64,000 nucleotides of DNA, from contig BLAL01000300.1 in assembly GCA_015698045.1 (NCBI GenBank), positions 994,501-1,058,500 of the forward strand. The letters are read 5' to 3'. The notes below the pieces were generated by a model that ran no database searches, was not told the origin of the DNA, and saw only the letters and a list, made by a program, of their open reading frames with translations. Below, in pieces: positions 49,561 through 62,300 of this stretch (position 1 is its first letter; each line of letters begins with the position of its first letter). Both the position numbers and the translations under genes were made by a program. The DNA is from Rhizophagus clarus. Lineage: Eukaryota > Glomeromycota > Glomeromycetes > Glomerales > Glomeraceae.

Positions 49561-51849
49561 AAAATTTATTATAAAATTTTTTTAAAAAATATATTGTTGA
49601 AAATGTTAGGATAAATTTTACATGTTACAAGTGTTTTTATTGTATTTAAATATATGTAAAAAGATGGTTATTCAAGGATGGAAAAATGCGTACTGAAAAA
49701 AAAGTAATAGTGATTGACAAAATTTTGCACCAAAATTGTATATGAAATTTTTGCAGTTGACTCACAAATTACGAATTAATACTTTTTATTTTTTAACAAG
49801 CTTATTATTATCATCAATATTATTTGTATTGTAATATTCTGAATTTTCTTCAAAAATTATTTCACTTAAATTTAAATAGTACATCTTTATTTAAATTATT
49901 ATTATCTGAAAAATCTGAATTACTATTATTAATGTTTAAAATTTTCCAATTTTTTAAAAAATATTCAAATTCTTTTATTTTAATATCATTAAGATTTAAA
50001 GATATTAAACTAACAATATTCTTAATTTTTTTTACTTTATTTAGACTTTATAAATTCTTACTTTTTCTTGTAATCTATAACCAGAAAATTCTATAATATC
50101 ATTTTTTGAAACATCTCTATCTTTAAATATTTGTATTGCTATTCTACAATAGCTATAATTCATAATTTTCCAATTATCAGATAAATCAATACCTATTAAG
50201 GTAGTAATTTGATGCAATATTTGTCTTAATTTATTTTATCTAATTCTGTTTTTTTTGTATTATATTTCTTTATTAATATCTAAAAAATAATAATTTTTTA
50301 ATACTGTATTATTATTTATCAATAGCAATGTAAATATACTTATTACTTATAATTTTATAATTTCTAAAAAAAATAATGAATATACTTTTGAAGATCTCAT
50401 TAATATCATATATAGGTCAGTAATTATTTTCTTTAAAATTTAGTAAAATAAAAATTTTATGCAATGTTTATTATACCCCTCTGGTTATTTTTTTAATAAA
50501 TATTTTTAAATTTAATCTATTATCTTTCTTTGTATTAATTGTTAATCTTTAATTTTATAAGCATCACCATCTCACAAATCACATAATAAAAAAAATCCAA
50601 AAAAATACTTTTCTGATTAATGATTTATTATCTTTACTATTCATTATGAAATGATCTAGTATTTATTAAATTTCTTATCAAATTAATAAATTTGCTTATG
50701 CAGTTTTTTCCAACTCTTAAAGTTGAAGTTATTTTATTTTACTATCTAAGGTTTTAATTACTAAAGAAAAAGAATACTGATTCCAAATTTTATATAGCTT
50801 AATCACTGATTTTTTCTTTAAATATTTTACTAATGATGTATAACAATTATATATAAACTCAGCTTTATATTTTTTACCATTTAATGTTTTAAGTCATGTA
50901 ATAAATTTATATAAGAAATTCTTAAGTTCATTACATATATAATATTGATTAATTTTTTTGTTATATTAGCTTCTTTATTAAATTTATTAACTATATAAAA
51001 TTATTTTAAAATACATTTATCTGTATTTTTAATTTTTAAGAGTTGTTAAAATCTATATATTTCTTTATAAATAAAAATAAGTAAATATTATAATAATAAT
51101 ATTATTATTATTATTTTCTTAAAAAAAGAATATATGAAATAAAAAAATATATATATATATAAAAAAATAATGTAAAAATAAAAAAAAAAATAAAAAAAAA
51201 AAATAAAAAAAGTAAAAAAATAAGCTTAAAAAAGTAAAAAAAAACTTAAAAAATCCATTAATATATATATTATACATAATGAGATAAACCTGTTATTTTA
51301 TAAAAAATTAAAAATAATTTAGTATTCACTGATATTCCTCTTTTTTCAAAGGTTTTTACATCAATGAATAATTTAGTTATCTTTAAATATTCATGAAATA
51401 ATAAATATAAATTAAATAAAATATTAATATATTTTATAAAATCAAATAAAAAAAAAATAAAAATAAAAATATATATAAAAAATATTAAAATATAATTAAA
51501 TTCTTAAAAAATTTAAGCTTCTTATAAAACTTAATTCACTTTAAAAAATATATTTATTTTACTAGTTAAAAAACTAATTTTCAATCAATTTCTAGCTTTG
51601 TAAATAAAACAAAAAAAATTTTTTTATGTTTTAATTTACTAATCACTTTATTTATTTATTTAATTATATAAAATTATATATATATTTATAGTTATATTTT
51701 GGCCTTTTATAAAGAGTTATCTTTTTACACTAATAGCTTAGTTCAAAACAGGATACTGAGTCATTTTTAAAAATTGTTAGATAATTGCTTAGATCATCAT
51801 ATCACAGTTATAAACTAAGGTGCAACTTTTATGGAAATACATTTCAACT
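49561..51849. other. 2.3-kb extremely AT-rich sequence
   Basis: No gene. Simple A/T runs at 51060-51260. Confidence 0.7.
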
Positions 51850-52200
51850 AACAATTTTTTTCACATATTATCAATTGGCCATCTTTTATACAAGTGGAAA
51901 TTTTTGCAATTTTTTTAGCTTTACTGGTTTGTCTGAAAAATTGCAGTGTTACAATTTATTCTGATAGTAATTGCACAATTTTGTTAATTACTAAATTTTT
52001 ATTTTCTAAAAATAGGTTTTGTTCAAAAAATTTTAATAATTCCCTTATTTTACACTTTATTAATCTTTTAGTTATTAATAGAGATTTAGATTTAGATAGA
52101 ATTAATTAAGATTAAGCTCATGTGAGTAACCCTTAGAATGAATTAACTAATGAATTGGCTAAAAAAGAGATAGAACGTACTATATACTATTAATTGATCT
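51850..52200 (+). pseudogene. Retrotransposon RNase H domain fragment
   Basis: EIFAIFLALLVCLKNCSVTI then YSDSNCTILLI matches the RNase H order: a Glu in the first helix (E-x-x-A) and the SDS aspartate. Later AHVSN...NELTNELAKK (with TAA/TAG stops between) fits the final helix. Such a domain sits near the C-terminus of some non-LTR retrotransposon polymerases. No reverse transcriptase remains upstream. Confidence 0.65.
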
Positions 52201-52784
52201 TTAATTATGATTCTAAAGATTATAAGTTCTAAGATTGCTGGGCGAAACTAGATAGTTTAGCAAACTGTCTAAATGTTGAAAGGGTAAAACTTGATGAAAC
52301 TATATTAAAATCTTAGTAAAAAATTAGCAAAACTTGATAAATGTCAAAACTTATAGTACATTATATTAAATAGCAAAACAATAGTAAAGTATTATTAAAA
52401 AATTAGTAAAACTAGAGTTTAGACATTTAGCCAAATTTAAAATTAGTTTAGGCAAGCAACTTTAATAAGTTTAGCTCATATTTCAATGATACTTCAATAG
52501 AACAAAAATTAAAAGATTTTATTAAAATGTTAGATTAAATGCAAACATACAGCGAATGGAGAGATTTGCGAGTTAATAAGAATACTTTTATTCAATATTC
52601 AGTCCAATATCAATAGAATATTATCTGAACAGCTTTAAAATAAATCAAGCATTTTCATTGTACCTTTTTAAACATAATATTTTATGAAGCTTTTTAATTA
52701 AACTACTTTACCAACAACTGTCAGTAAAACATTAGCTTTGAAGACACAAATTAGCTCTATATAAAGATATTAGCCGTAATTGAT

Positions 52785-52910
52785 TAAATGATGCCGTAAT
52801 ATTACAACATACGGCATTACAGTTATGACATTTTTCGTAATACTGTAATTAGGCCGTAATGCCATAATTGGGCTGTAATATCGTAATTAAACTGTAATGC
52901 CTTAATGCCG
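52785..52910. repeat. Degenerate GCCGTAAT tandem repeat
   Basis: TGCCGTAATATTACAACATA and following GCCGTAAT/CTGTAAT/GCTGTAAT words recur every 15-23 bp. Confidence 0.65.
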
Positions 52911-53129
52911 CCTAAGGTTGCCTGCCAAAAGTCATTTGGCCTAATGCCAAAATTTAAAACTCCCTACATGGTGCCGCGACATAATTTTGGTATATATAGT
53001 ATTAGTGTGATAATATTTTTTAATTTGTATTAATAAAAAAAAATGTTAAAAATGTTTAATATTTTTTTAATTCGTATTAGAAATAATAAAATGGTTAATT
53101 AACATTTTTTTAAATACATATTAATAAAA

Positions 53130-53430
53130 AAAGTCACAATTTTATTAATAAAGAAAACTGCGATTTTATTAATGAAAAATAAGCCATGATTTTATTAATG
53201 AAAAAAACCGTGATTTTATTAATAAAACAAAGCCGTAATTTTGTTAATAAAAAAAACTGCTATTTTATTAATAATAAAAAGCCGTAATTTTGTTAATAAA
53301 ATAATTTGTTAATAAAAAAAGAGCTGCAATTTTATTAATAAAAAAAAATCCACAATTTTATTAATAAAAAAAGCCGCAATTTTATTAATAAAAAAAGCCA
53401 CAATTTTATTAATAAAAAAGCTGCGATTTT
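53130..53430. repeat. 25-32-bp tandem repeat, about 11 copies
   Basis: GCCGCAATTTTATTAATAAA plus a variable A run repeats, with the second to fifth bases varying (CCGCAA, CCACAA, CTGCGA, CCGTAA). The variation is almost all C/T and G/A. Confidence 0.85.
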
Positions 53431-53520
53431 ATTAATGTATCATATATGCTATAGATAAACAATTATTTATTTAGTTTACAGTACTAGTAATAAATGACAC
53501 GAATAACATCTAATAACAAA

Positions 53521-54997
53521 TTACAATAGTAAAGAAAGAGATGTATAATGAAAAGCAGTAAAAGGGATAAAGTAAAACAAGAAAGAAAATGAGGAACAAA
53601 AAGAGAAATCGAGGATGAAGGGATGATGAAAGGAGAGATCAAGGAAGATAATGATGAAAGGAGTGATCAGGAATAAAAGAATGCTGAAAGGAGTGATCAA
53701 GAATGAAAGAGGAACGAAATAAATGATCAAGGATGAGATAGTGATGCAAGGAGCAATCAAAGACAAAAAGAGAACGAAAAAAAAAGATCAAGAATGAAAT
53801 AATGACAAAAGAGAAATGATTAAGGATGAAGGGGGTACAAAATAACAATCAAGGACGAAATAATGATGAAAGGAGAAATTAAGAATGAAGAGGAAATGAA
53901 AGAAATGAAAATAATGATGAAAGGAGAGATCAAGGATGAAGAGGAAATGAAAAAAATGATCAAGGATAAAATAATGATAAAAGGAGCAATTAAGGATAAA
54001 AGGGAAATGAAAGGATAAAATAATAATGAAAGGAGAGATCAAGGATGAAGGGGAATAAAAGTAACGATTAAGGATGAAATAATAATAAAAGGAGAGATCA
54101 AGGATGAAGAAGGAACAAATAAAATGATCAAGGACAAAATAATGATGAAAGGAGCGATTAATGATGAAGAAGGAATGAAAGGAACAATCAAGGATGAAAT
54201 AATAATGAAAGGAGAGATCAAGGATGAGGGGGAAACAAAAGTAATGATTAATGATGAAATAATAATAAAAGGAGAGATCAAGGATGAAGAGAAAATAAAA
54301 GAAACGATTAAGAACGAAAGAAATGATCAAAGATGAAAAAGAGAACAAAAGGAATGATCAAAAAGGAAAAGGGAATAAAAGGAACGATAAAGAATAAAAG
54401 GGGAAGCAAAAGAAACGAAAGTGAAAGCAAAAGAAACAATAAAAGATGAAAGTAATTGTAAAAAGAAATGATAAAGGACGAGAGGGAACAAAAAAACAAT
54501 GAAGAATGAAAGAATTATGAAAAGGTGTGATAAAGAACGAAATAAAAAATGAAATACCCAAAACAAAATGAAAATAAAATTGCAAAAAAAGAAAAGCCCA
54601 GCCGAAAAAAAAATAAGAAAAAATGGTTAGTTAAAGAAGACAAATCTAAAGATTCAAAGTGTCTTGAACTTACCATTTACTGGAAACTTGACAACGAAGT
54701 CTAAAGCCGTTAACCGTCAAAAAGATTAACCTGCAAAAGAAAGTGTTAATGTTAATTAACAAAAAAAAAAATTGACAATGCTGAAAAAGAAACTTACCAG
54801 AAGCTTCCAAGCCAAGAAAATAAGCACTTACAAAAAAAAGAACGTTATTTAATGCTGATTTATAATAAAAAAAAATGATTTAAAAAAATAAAACATACTG
54901 AAAGTAACAAAAGTAAAAAGTGGCAAAAAATTAAAAAAAAATCGCGTATAAAAAAACAAAATAAACAATTAATTTAGAATCACGTGATAGGGGTGGC
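53521..54997 (-). mobile_element. Probable third purine/pyrimidine-biased element
   Basis: The right end, read inward on the minus strand, is TGCCACCCCTATCACGTGAT, comparable to the ends of the element at 7260. Next come splice-framed segments on the minus strand: 54674-54730 (57 nt, TTTTGCAG|GTTAATC...GTAAATG|GTAAGT) and a donor GAAGCTTCTG|GTAAGT near 54798. Then follows about 1.1 kb of pyrimidine-rich strand (53530-54600). I cannot find the matching left end, so the left boundary is only where the bias starts. Confidence 0.5.
53860..54320. repeat. 60-bp minisatellite inside the biased block
   Basis: GGAGAGATCAAGGATGAAG-type words begin at 54031, 54091, 54151, 54211 and 54271, exactly 60 bp apart, with earlier copies at 53923 and 53983. 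Copies alternate ATCAAGGATG and GATTAATGATG. Confidence 0.85.
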
Positions 54998-55689
54998 AAA
55001 AAATCATGTACCACCCAGGGTGGCACCAACAATTTTTCATATTATAAATTTGAAATTTTGCTAACCTAGTTTTTAAATTTGTATAAAAATGATCAAATAT
55101 ATTAAGTAATAAATTTTCATTAATATCAAACTGGTTTGAGCACCCAGTTGCACTCATTTTAAATACAAACCAGTTTTTGTAATATAAATTCAGATTAAAT
55201 TGAATCATAAAAAAATGAGTGTAACCAGATTTAAAACCAGATAGTGCATTCAGTTCTAAACTCTAGCTCTATATAATTTATCATAAGAAAACTGGTATAG
55301 CAATTCTAAAGGACAGTTTTCATTTCACAGTGTTTATTAAATTTTTTAGATTATTTAATATTAGGATTTTTGATATTGATTTATCATTTATTTATGTTTA
55401 TAATTTATAATTTGTCTTTTATTAGGAGTACTGTATATAGAATAGAAGAGATTATAACTTAATCCTATCTTATCTAATAATACAAGTATGTTTTTAACAT
55501 CTTAAAAAAAAAAAAAATTATAATTTGTCTTTATATTTTAGTTATACTGGATGGATTTTATTATTTATATTTGTATTTTACTATAGTTTAATATATATTA
55601 TAATAAAATTATTATATAATCTTTAAATTTAAAAAAAAAAATGTGATAAATAACTTAAAATTTAAAAATTAGTACTGTTATAAGAATAC
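54998..55689. other. AT-rich with short inverted CCAG words
   Basis: Positions 55009-55036 hold ACCACCCAGGGTGGCACC, a short palindrome. CCAGTTGCACTCAT and a roughly complementary ATGAGTGTAACCAG lie around 55140-55230, possibly the ends of a small fold-back element. No gene. Confidence 0.45.
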
Positions 55690-56330
55690 TAATTTTTTAG
55701 TAAATATTATACCTAGAATTATAAAAATTATTTTTAATCCTTTTAAACAACTTACTCAAGTACAAGAAGTTAATTTTATTTAACCAAAATAATAAAATTA
55801 CAATTTAAAATTAAAAATCAAATAAATAATAAATAATTAAAAGTATAAAAGTTGGTTGCATTTCACGAATATTAGATTAATTATCTTAAAATATTTATTA
55901 TAAGTAGATTCAATCCTGCCAAATAATTTTATTTAAGTAGAAAAAGATGATTTTATTTGGCTAAAGTGATGTAATCATACTTTAAAATTGCAAAATAACT
56001 TTTCGCAAAAAATTAATAATACAAAAATAGTTAATATTTCATGAATATTAGGCCAATTATTATAAAATTAATATGCAAATAAATTTGATCCTATTGAACA
56101 ATTTTACTTAAGCATAAAAAGGTATTTTTATTTAACCAAATTGATTTAATTATATTTTGAAATTAAAAAAAAAAAGAAAAAAAAAATTTTGGAATTAGTA
56201 CTGTTTAAAAAATACAAATTTTTTTATAAATATTATTATATCTAACCTTAAGAAAATTAAGATTTAAATACTTTTGATATTGTTAAACAACTTTATTTAA
56301 ATATAAAAAAGTAATTTCAATACTAAAATT
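55690..56330. repeat. Dispersed ~177-bp satellite-like repeat, copy B
   Basis: Units begin near 55745, 55920, 56097 and 56285. They match the two units at 1551 and 1727 over their whole length, but are poorer in C and G. Confidence 0.8.
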
Positions 56331-59300
56331 TATTTTACATATAATTAAATTTAGTAAATAAAAAATAAAAATAAGAGAATATTATTATAAAAAATATATT
56401 TTTTCATAAATATAATATTTAATTTTATGAAAACTAAAGTATATAAAATTAATAATATATTAAAAAAAGAAAACATCTTCTTAAAAAAATTTTTAAAAAT
56501 ACATATAAGATTAAAATTCTTTTATATATATATATGTAATATAAAAATCACTTTTTTATTATACAAAATTTATATATACCTTTAAAAATTTTAACTTTCT
56601 ATTATATATCTATAATTACATCTTTTTTTATATTTTATTTTTAATATGCAAAATTTTATATAACTTAAAAAAAAATTTTATATGATAAATAAACAAATTT
56701 TTTTATTATCTATATATATATTGTTTGAAGTTCTGTTAGCTTATTGCATTTTATTATTGCTTGAGGAGTCTTCTCTGTTACTAAAATAGACTAGTGTTTC
56801 TTTTTTTTACTTTTGCTTTTAGTTATTAACCTATTCAGTAATGCTGATTTTAGTAATTATATAAGATTTTTTTGGATTTGATTAATGCTGATCAAGTGAT
56901 AAAATATTCATGTCCATCTCCTGTATAATGAATAAATTTATGTAGATAATATGTTGTTTATGTTTTCTAGAATTGATAATTCTAATTTTTAAAAGCATTC
57001 AAATCTTAAAGAAATGAAAGTCAAGATAAAGTGGATAGATAATAATATTACTAACTTATTATTGAATTTTACTTGTATCACCTATTATGTTATAAGTATA
57101 AGAACTAGTGTTTTTTGATTAAATGTCAGTTATTTCTAGTTTGTTTATAATGAAGTTTTAGTTTATTTTAAATGAATCAGCAAAATTATTAAAAAAACAG
57201 TTTAAAAAATATCATGTAAACTGCTCATAAATGTTGTATATATATATTTCTTATATAAAAACCATGATTAATATGTGTTATATTCAGAAATGCAATGAAA
57301 AAATGAAAAAAATAAAAAATATTTTTTTGGAAAATTTAGTTCAGTATATTAATAAAAAGAGTTTAATGAATTTTTTTTTTTTAAATAAACTCAGATATTA
57401 AATTATATAAAATTATATAAAATTTAAATTTATATGAGCTTTTAGTAAAATTAGATGTATAAAGTTATATTAAAATTTTTGGAGTTGGATCTGAATTTTA
57501 CATATATATATATTTCTTTGGGATCCTATTAGTAATATTCAGGATCTTATTATATTAAATAAATTAAATTTATTAATATTTATATACATGTTATTAAAAA
57601 AAAAAAAAATCAATAAAAAGGCTTAATTTAATATTGCATTGTTATTAGCAAAGCTAGTATTCAAATTGCAATATTAGTAATCATATTGTAATAGTAAAAT
57701 TTATTGGAATATTTATATAATTATGAAATATAAAAGAAATTTATACTTTATCTATTAAAATTTAATTAACAAGTTGAATACTTTTAACTAATTTAAATAC
57801 CAATACTAATCATAATATTTTTAATCTAAAATACTATAGAATAAAAGAAAAACTTTTATGGAAATCAGAATTAAAAAAATTGTAAAAAGCAGTATAGCAG
57901 GTCTTTTGACTTCCCTCCTTTAATCATAAGAATGTAATATCTAAGATAGCTTGTTTTACATGTGCTTACTTGTGTAGGAAAATTGTCAACCAACAGTGCA
58001 CATAAGGGATTGATGGATGGTTTATAGATTAATCATATTGGAATTAATTAATTATATTTTTCATATAATTTACAAAAATTTTAATAAATCTATAAATGCG
58101 CTGTGGAAAAAAAAAAAAATAAAATAAAATAAAATAAAAACTTCTAAAAAAAATACAAATTATCAATAAAAAAAATTTTATTTCAATCTATACTTTATCT
58201 AAGAAGTGCAATTATGATTTAATAAAGGATATATACAATATTTGAAATTGTCTACCAAAGCTGAATAGGATCACAGACAGGTTCAAGATATCAGTATGTA
58301 TAAATTTTGTGTAATTATTCGAAAAATAACATCTAAATGAGCAACCTGCTTTTTCAGCAAGTTTAAAGGCATTTACTTTGGCTTATAGTACATAATTTAG
58401 CTTTGTAACTATCAAGGATTTCAAACGGTCTTCTGACGTTAAAATATAGGCACACTTTTGCTAAATACGTGAGGCAACCAAATGTGAGACCAGTCATTAA
58501 ACGTATGTGCGCTTAGAATGTCCATCTATAAAAAATGACGATGTAAAATAATCACAAGAAAACGGAAATGAGCATTGGCAAAATGGATTTATGGAACAGA
58601 ATATATCACACGAAACTAACCGAGAGGATTATAGAAGCTGCAATGATTCCTAGTAGGTGTGCAAGGCTCTCTTTCCAAGCATTGGCCGCAGGGGTCCATA
58701 TAAATGGGTGGGTCCATACAGACATAGGATATTGTAAGCCCAGAAATATAATAAACATGTACTTAACCCTTGTAGCCAAAGGCTCCAACTTTTCTCCGCT
58801 TACTAGAAATAGAATAGTATTTCGTTAATTGTAAGGAAATGTGGAAGAAACATAAAAGGTACTCTGAGTCGAATGATGAATCTTGTCCCAATATCTCCCC
58901 ATGGAGCACGTTAGTATAATTTATTACCACCATATTAGGATGAAAAAATCCTTTTCAAACGCTCACATCGTGTTCTGAACAAATTTTCTCAGTAACGTTA
59001 ACATTATTCATGGATTAAAATTAGAGCATCATGTCAGAATCATTTGAGGGATTTGAAAGAGCTCATCACCGATCGACCAAGAGTGTACGGCTTGACTAAA
59101 TTTTCTGTTTTTTTCGTTAACATACCTTCCAGCTAACAATTATAGACTCTGCTTTTCTCTACACATCGCATCAGAACTAAACTTTGAAATTCGTTTGAGA
59201 TCTTTGTTTACTTGTTTTCTTTGTAATGTTTTAAGTCATTTTCGCATGTCCATTCATCGTTTTTTTTTCAAAAGTCCATATTGCGTTAAAGAAAAGAATT

Positions 59301-59793
59301 CTACAATCACAGTTGACGGTCACATGATACCAGAAACGCGTTATACAGTTCACGCGCCAATTGGCGTGTGATGTTTTATCGTGGCTCTCACATTTACATA
59401 AAATATCAATGGTTATAACTAATAAATTATTTCTCTAATTATACGCCTATCTAATTTGCCTTTTCCTACGCTAGAATTCCAAAATGAATTACTTACTCGT
59501 ATATAAATTTTCATCTACCTATATTACTTTCACCCGCACAGACTATATTATTTCTCAGTTCCCACAGGAGAACTTCTACTAGATGAAATAATCTATATGA
59601 AGAATCTGATTAGAAATGAGGTAAAAAAATAAATAAATAAAAAAAATAAAACAAGATGCGGCTTCCGATTCACACACCGCTTAACTTCATTTCATTCAAT
59701 ACCGCCTTATGATCAATAAATCTGTTGGAACAAGAAAAAAGTTATAAACCTTGTAATAAACATATCTTAAATTTTAATCGTCAATTCAAAAAT
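56331..59793. other. Intergenic, no supported gene
   Basis: AT-rich to about 58240, then GC-richer. Positions 58600-58830 have open frames on both strands, one (minus) with hydrophobic character (LEPLATRVKYMFIIFLGLQY), but with no splice or domain support. Positions 59300-59400 are also relatively GC-rich. Confidence 0.5.
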
Positions 59794-60265
59794 TCAGCAT
59801 GCGATAAATATATCTATAGCGATGGATGCATGAAGAATCGATGAAATAAATTCACAACGCGTCGCCTTGTTAGCATCAGTCATGGTTTCCACATTTGAAA
59901 GGTTTAAGATAATGTCCTCCATACAGTGTTCGAACACCTTATCATCATCATTAATCTACTCGAAGACTGCAGAGAAAAATAAGTTATTATATGTGATACT
60001 CTATTCTGAAAAAATAAGAGTAATCACTCACCAGGATTAAATTGCTTAATGTTATATCTTCCCCATTGACCTTATTATTCCCTTCAAATCATCAAGAGTT
60101 TTAAGAGAAAAATAGTTTCGTAGTTTCTGGCTGAGATTTTCAATGAATTGCAAAACCAATACTACGAAAATTTTCTTTTGATAATTCAATTAATTTTAAT
60201 ATCAACTTTATAGAGTTTAAGTTTTTCCTTCCCAAATAATCGATAAGTTCCTCTGTATTACTGTA
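59794..60265 (-). pseudogene. Fragment of a CRN-associated gene (SAM-like plus nuclease-like header)
   Basis: Minus-strand pieces read NTEELIDYLGRKNLN, LSKENFRSIGFAI, KTLDDLKG, a donor CCTG|GTGAGT near 60032, and after a CTCTGCAG acceptor (about 59967), KVFEHCMEDIILNLSNVET then CEFISSILHAS. This order, a helical SAM-like domain followed by an EFISSILHA-type start of the nuclease-like domain, is common in the Crinkler-related families of these fungi. EFISPILHG in the gene at 2067 is the homologous segment. A TGA after FAIH, a shifted frame and FE*IN (TAG) show decay. Confidence 0.6.
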
Positions 60266-60621
60266 AAAACTTAACAACGTCAGACATTGTTCAAGGAGAA
60301 ACTTCTAGCTTGGGAAGACGGTTTTTATACAAGTATGTTTGTGCTTGCGAAAAAATTTATGCACCCGACTGCAGTTACAGGTAAAGCTGGCTTACGGTTT
60401 TTAAAGCGCTTGGTAAGAAATGAGATTTTTTTTTTTAATGCTTTTTGCCCAATATTATATATGGACTACAAAGTTGGCAATCATTATACACGTGACTTTA
60501 CGACAAGAAACAGCATTGAACTCGCATAATATATATTTTATTTATGAAATACAAAAAAATGTTGCCGAAACAACTGATACACATATAAAATTATAAAATT
60601 GCGAATAGATCGGTCATCGGT

Positions 60622-61159
60622 TTATACATGATACTGATGATACTGAAGTTCCTCAGGAAAAAAAGTGAAAATTAAGGTGCATTTGTATTTCAGTAACGCT
60701 CCCAGGATGAATTTTGCAAATTTTGAAAGGGATATTATTGAATGGTACCCCAAACTGTCTTGAATTGCAGTTTTAAGATCGCTAACGTATTTATTTGAGT
60801 CAATTGTAATCGCTTGCATTACTTTAATAAAGTTGTTTGTTTGCTCCTCAAAACATCTTATGTCCCAGATAGAAACGTTTGAGAATGTTCTAACATAAAA
60901 GGTTCGAGCGTATACATAAGTTCTTTGAAAAGCCGCTTTTTACTCAGTACTTCCCCAGTATGCTCGAATTCAAAAATTTCTTGAAGAATCCGAAGCACCA
61001 AACTTATTCTGAAAAAGTCAAAGCAAGGACGTGTATAAAGTTAGCAGTGAATGACAATATCATCAATCATGTTATATTCACCAATATCAACTGAGAATCG
61101 ATAAGAAATATTTCCTAGGATTCTACAATTTAATGTCGTTATCATTTCGGTGATAAAAT
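60622..61159 (-). pseudogene. Broken gene fragment of unknown family
   Basis: After a TTTACAG acceptor at 61160 an open stretch reads FITEMITTLNCRILGNISYR and on to VIHC. After a second acceptor near 61015 it reads SLVLRILQEIFEFEHTGEVL..., then a frameshift at about 60868 and QTNNFIKVMQAITIDSNKYV...EELQYHQYHV to a stop at 60622. The intron between the first two parts lacks a GT donor (GCTAAC). The plus-strand open frame at 60287-60529 nearby may or may not belong to another remnant. Confidence 0.45.
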
Positions 61160-61863
61160 CTGTAAAGTGATAAAAATTGAAAAAGCTTTAGTTTCTAAGA
61201 GAAAAAAGAAAAAAAGTTTAGAATACATGGTAATTATTTAATAATAATAAGATAGACTCTCAAAAATTAAAATGTGTCGTTTCTTAATGCATTATAATCA
61301 CCGATAGGAATGAATTTTATGTCACATGGAGTTGAAAGCTCATAGTGAAGTTTGTTATAGTCTTTTCATGTAATATAAATCTCGTTATTGTAAACAAAAA
61401 TAGGCTAGAATCAATTGGATTGTTCACTTTGACCGTATTAGCGAAGAGTTAAGAAATATAAAATTAGGTCGAAAATTTTCGTTGATTTATGTTATCAACT
61501 TTCAAATTTTGTTAATAACCATAAAAAAAGACAAATTTTGAGATTTTTTAAACAAGTTTAAATCTGTGTATAAAATTTTTCATTTACTATGGGTCAAACT
61601 TTGTGCAAATATCGAAAATGTGGGTCAAATACAATAGAATGTTTATTTATTTATTAAATTTTATTTTATATTTCAATTATTATTCTACTATCATATTAAG
61701 AGCAAAAAAAATTATACAAACAAAAAAAAATGGTCCAAAAAAATTTTATGATAATATAAACAAAAAGTGAAATTTGGTAAAATGAGAGAAAGTAATTCAG
61801 TGAGAAAGTATTTATTTAAATTTACAAGTCATAAAAAAACTACATACTTGATGAGGCCCAAAG

Positions 61864-62200
61864 TTAATATCCTTTATCATCACCGGATTTATCCTTATTA
61901 TCGTAGCCATCTTTATCATCATAGCCATCTTTATCATCGTAGCCATTTTTGTCATCGTAGCCATCTTTATCGCCATAGCCATCTTTGTCATCATAGCCAT
62001 CTTTATCATCGTAGCTATCTTTGACATCGTATCCACCTTTATCCTCGTAACTTTTTTTAAAAAAAAAAAAAATACTAATGGCAATGATGATAATCTAATC
62101 AAATTATTATACCTCAAATTGCACTTGCGTCAATTACATCAGTTACAAGAGAGAAAGCTGCAATAACAATGAGAGCAACGACTGATCCAGCGAATTTCAT
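61864..62200 (-). CDS. Small secreted DDKDGY-repeat protein
   Basis: Exon 1 (62113-62200) starts MKFAGSVVALIVIAAFSLVT, a clear signal peptide. The second exon (61864-62050, after an AAG acceptor) encodes about 60 residues: roughly eight tandem hexapeptides of the form D-D/N/V-K-D-G/S-Y, ending DKSGDDKGY and a stop. The mature part is highly acidic, Asp/Lys/Gly/Tyr-rich and without Cys. A TATA box lies about 85-95 bp upstream. The join is not clean: exon 1 reads ATT TGA G|GTATAA, and the phases do not match the repeat frame. Either the gene carries an indel, perhaps in the T14/A7 tract at 62052-62073, or another splice is used. Function unknown; cation binding or wall association is a guess. 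Confidence 0.65.
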
Positions 62201-62283
62201 TTTTAAATTTTGAAGATATCTTTTGTTTTTTAAAATGTAATGAAAGTTATGTGCAAGTGTCCCATCTCGAGTGAAGCGAGAGG

Positions 62284-62294
62284 TGTTTATATAC
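62284..62294 (-). promoter_or_regulatory. TATA box of the DDKDGY-repeat gene
   Basis: GGTATATAAAC on the minus strand, about 85-95 bp before the ATG at 62200, followed by the palindromic CTCTCGCTTCACTCGAGA. Confidence 0.6.
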
Positions 62295-62300
62295 CTTTCG

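Noticed and set aside
52973-53000. TGGTGCCGCGAC as a retroviral-type primer-binding site
   Set aside because: No long terminal repeats, polypurine tract or gag/pol frames flank it in the expected positions.
53521-54585. Hydrophobic 20-residue repeat protein on the minus strand
   Set aside because: A by-product of the 60-bp minisatellite and base bias; multiple frames are equally open.
58568-58828. Open frames on both strands, one hydrophobic
   Set aside because: GC-richer than the surroundings and possibly old coding debris, but no recognisable motif, exon partner or start; kept only as a remark.
60287-60529. 80-codon plus-strand frame containing AVTGKAGLRFLKRLVRNE
   Set aside because: No ATG start and no partner exon. 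Part of it overlaps a frame that looks equally plausible, so strand and phase cannot be settled.
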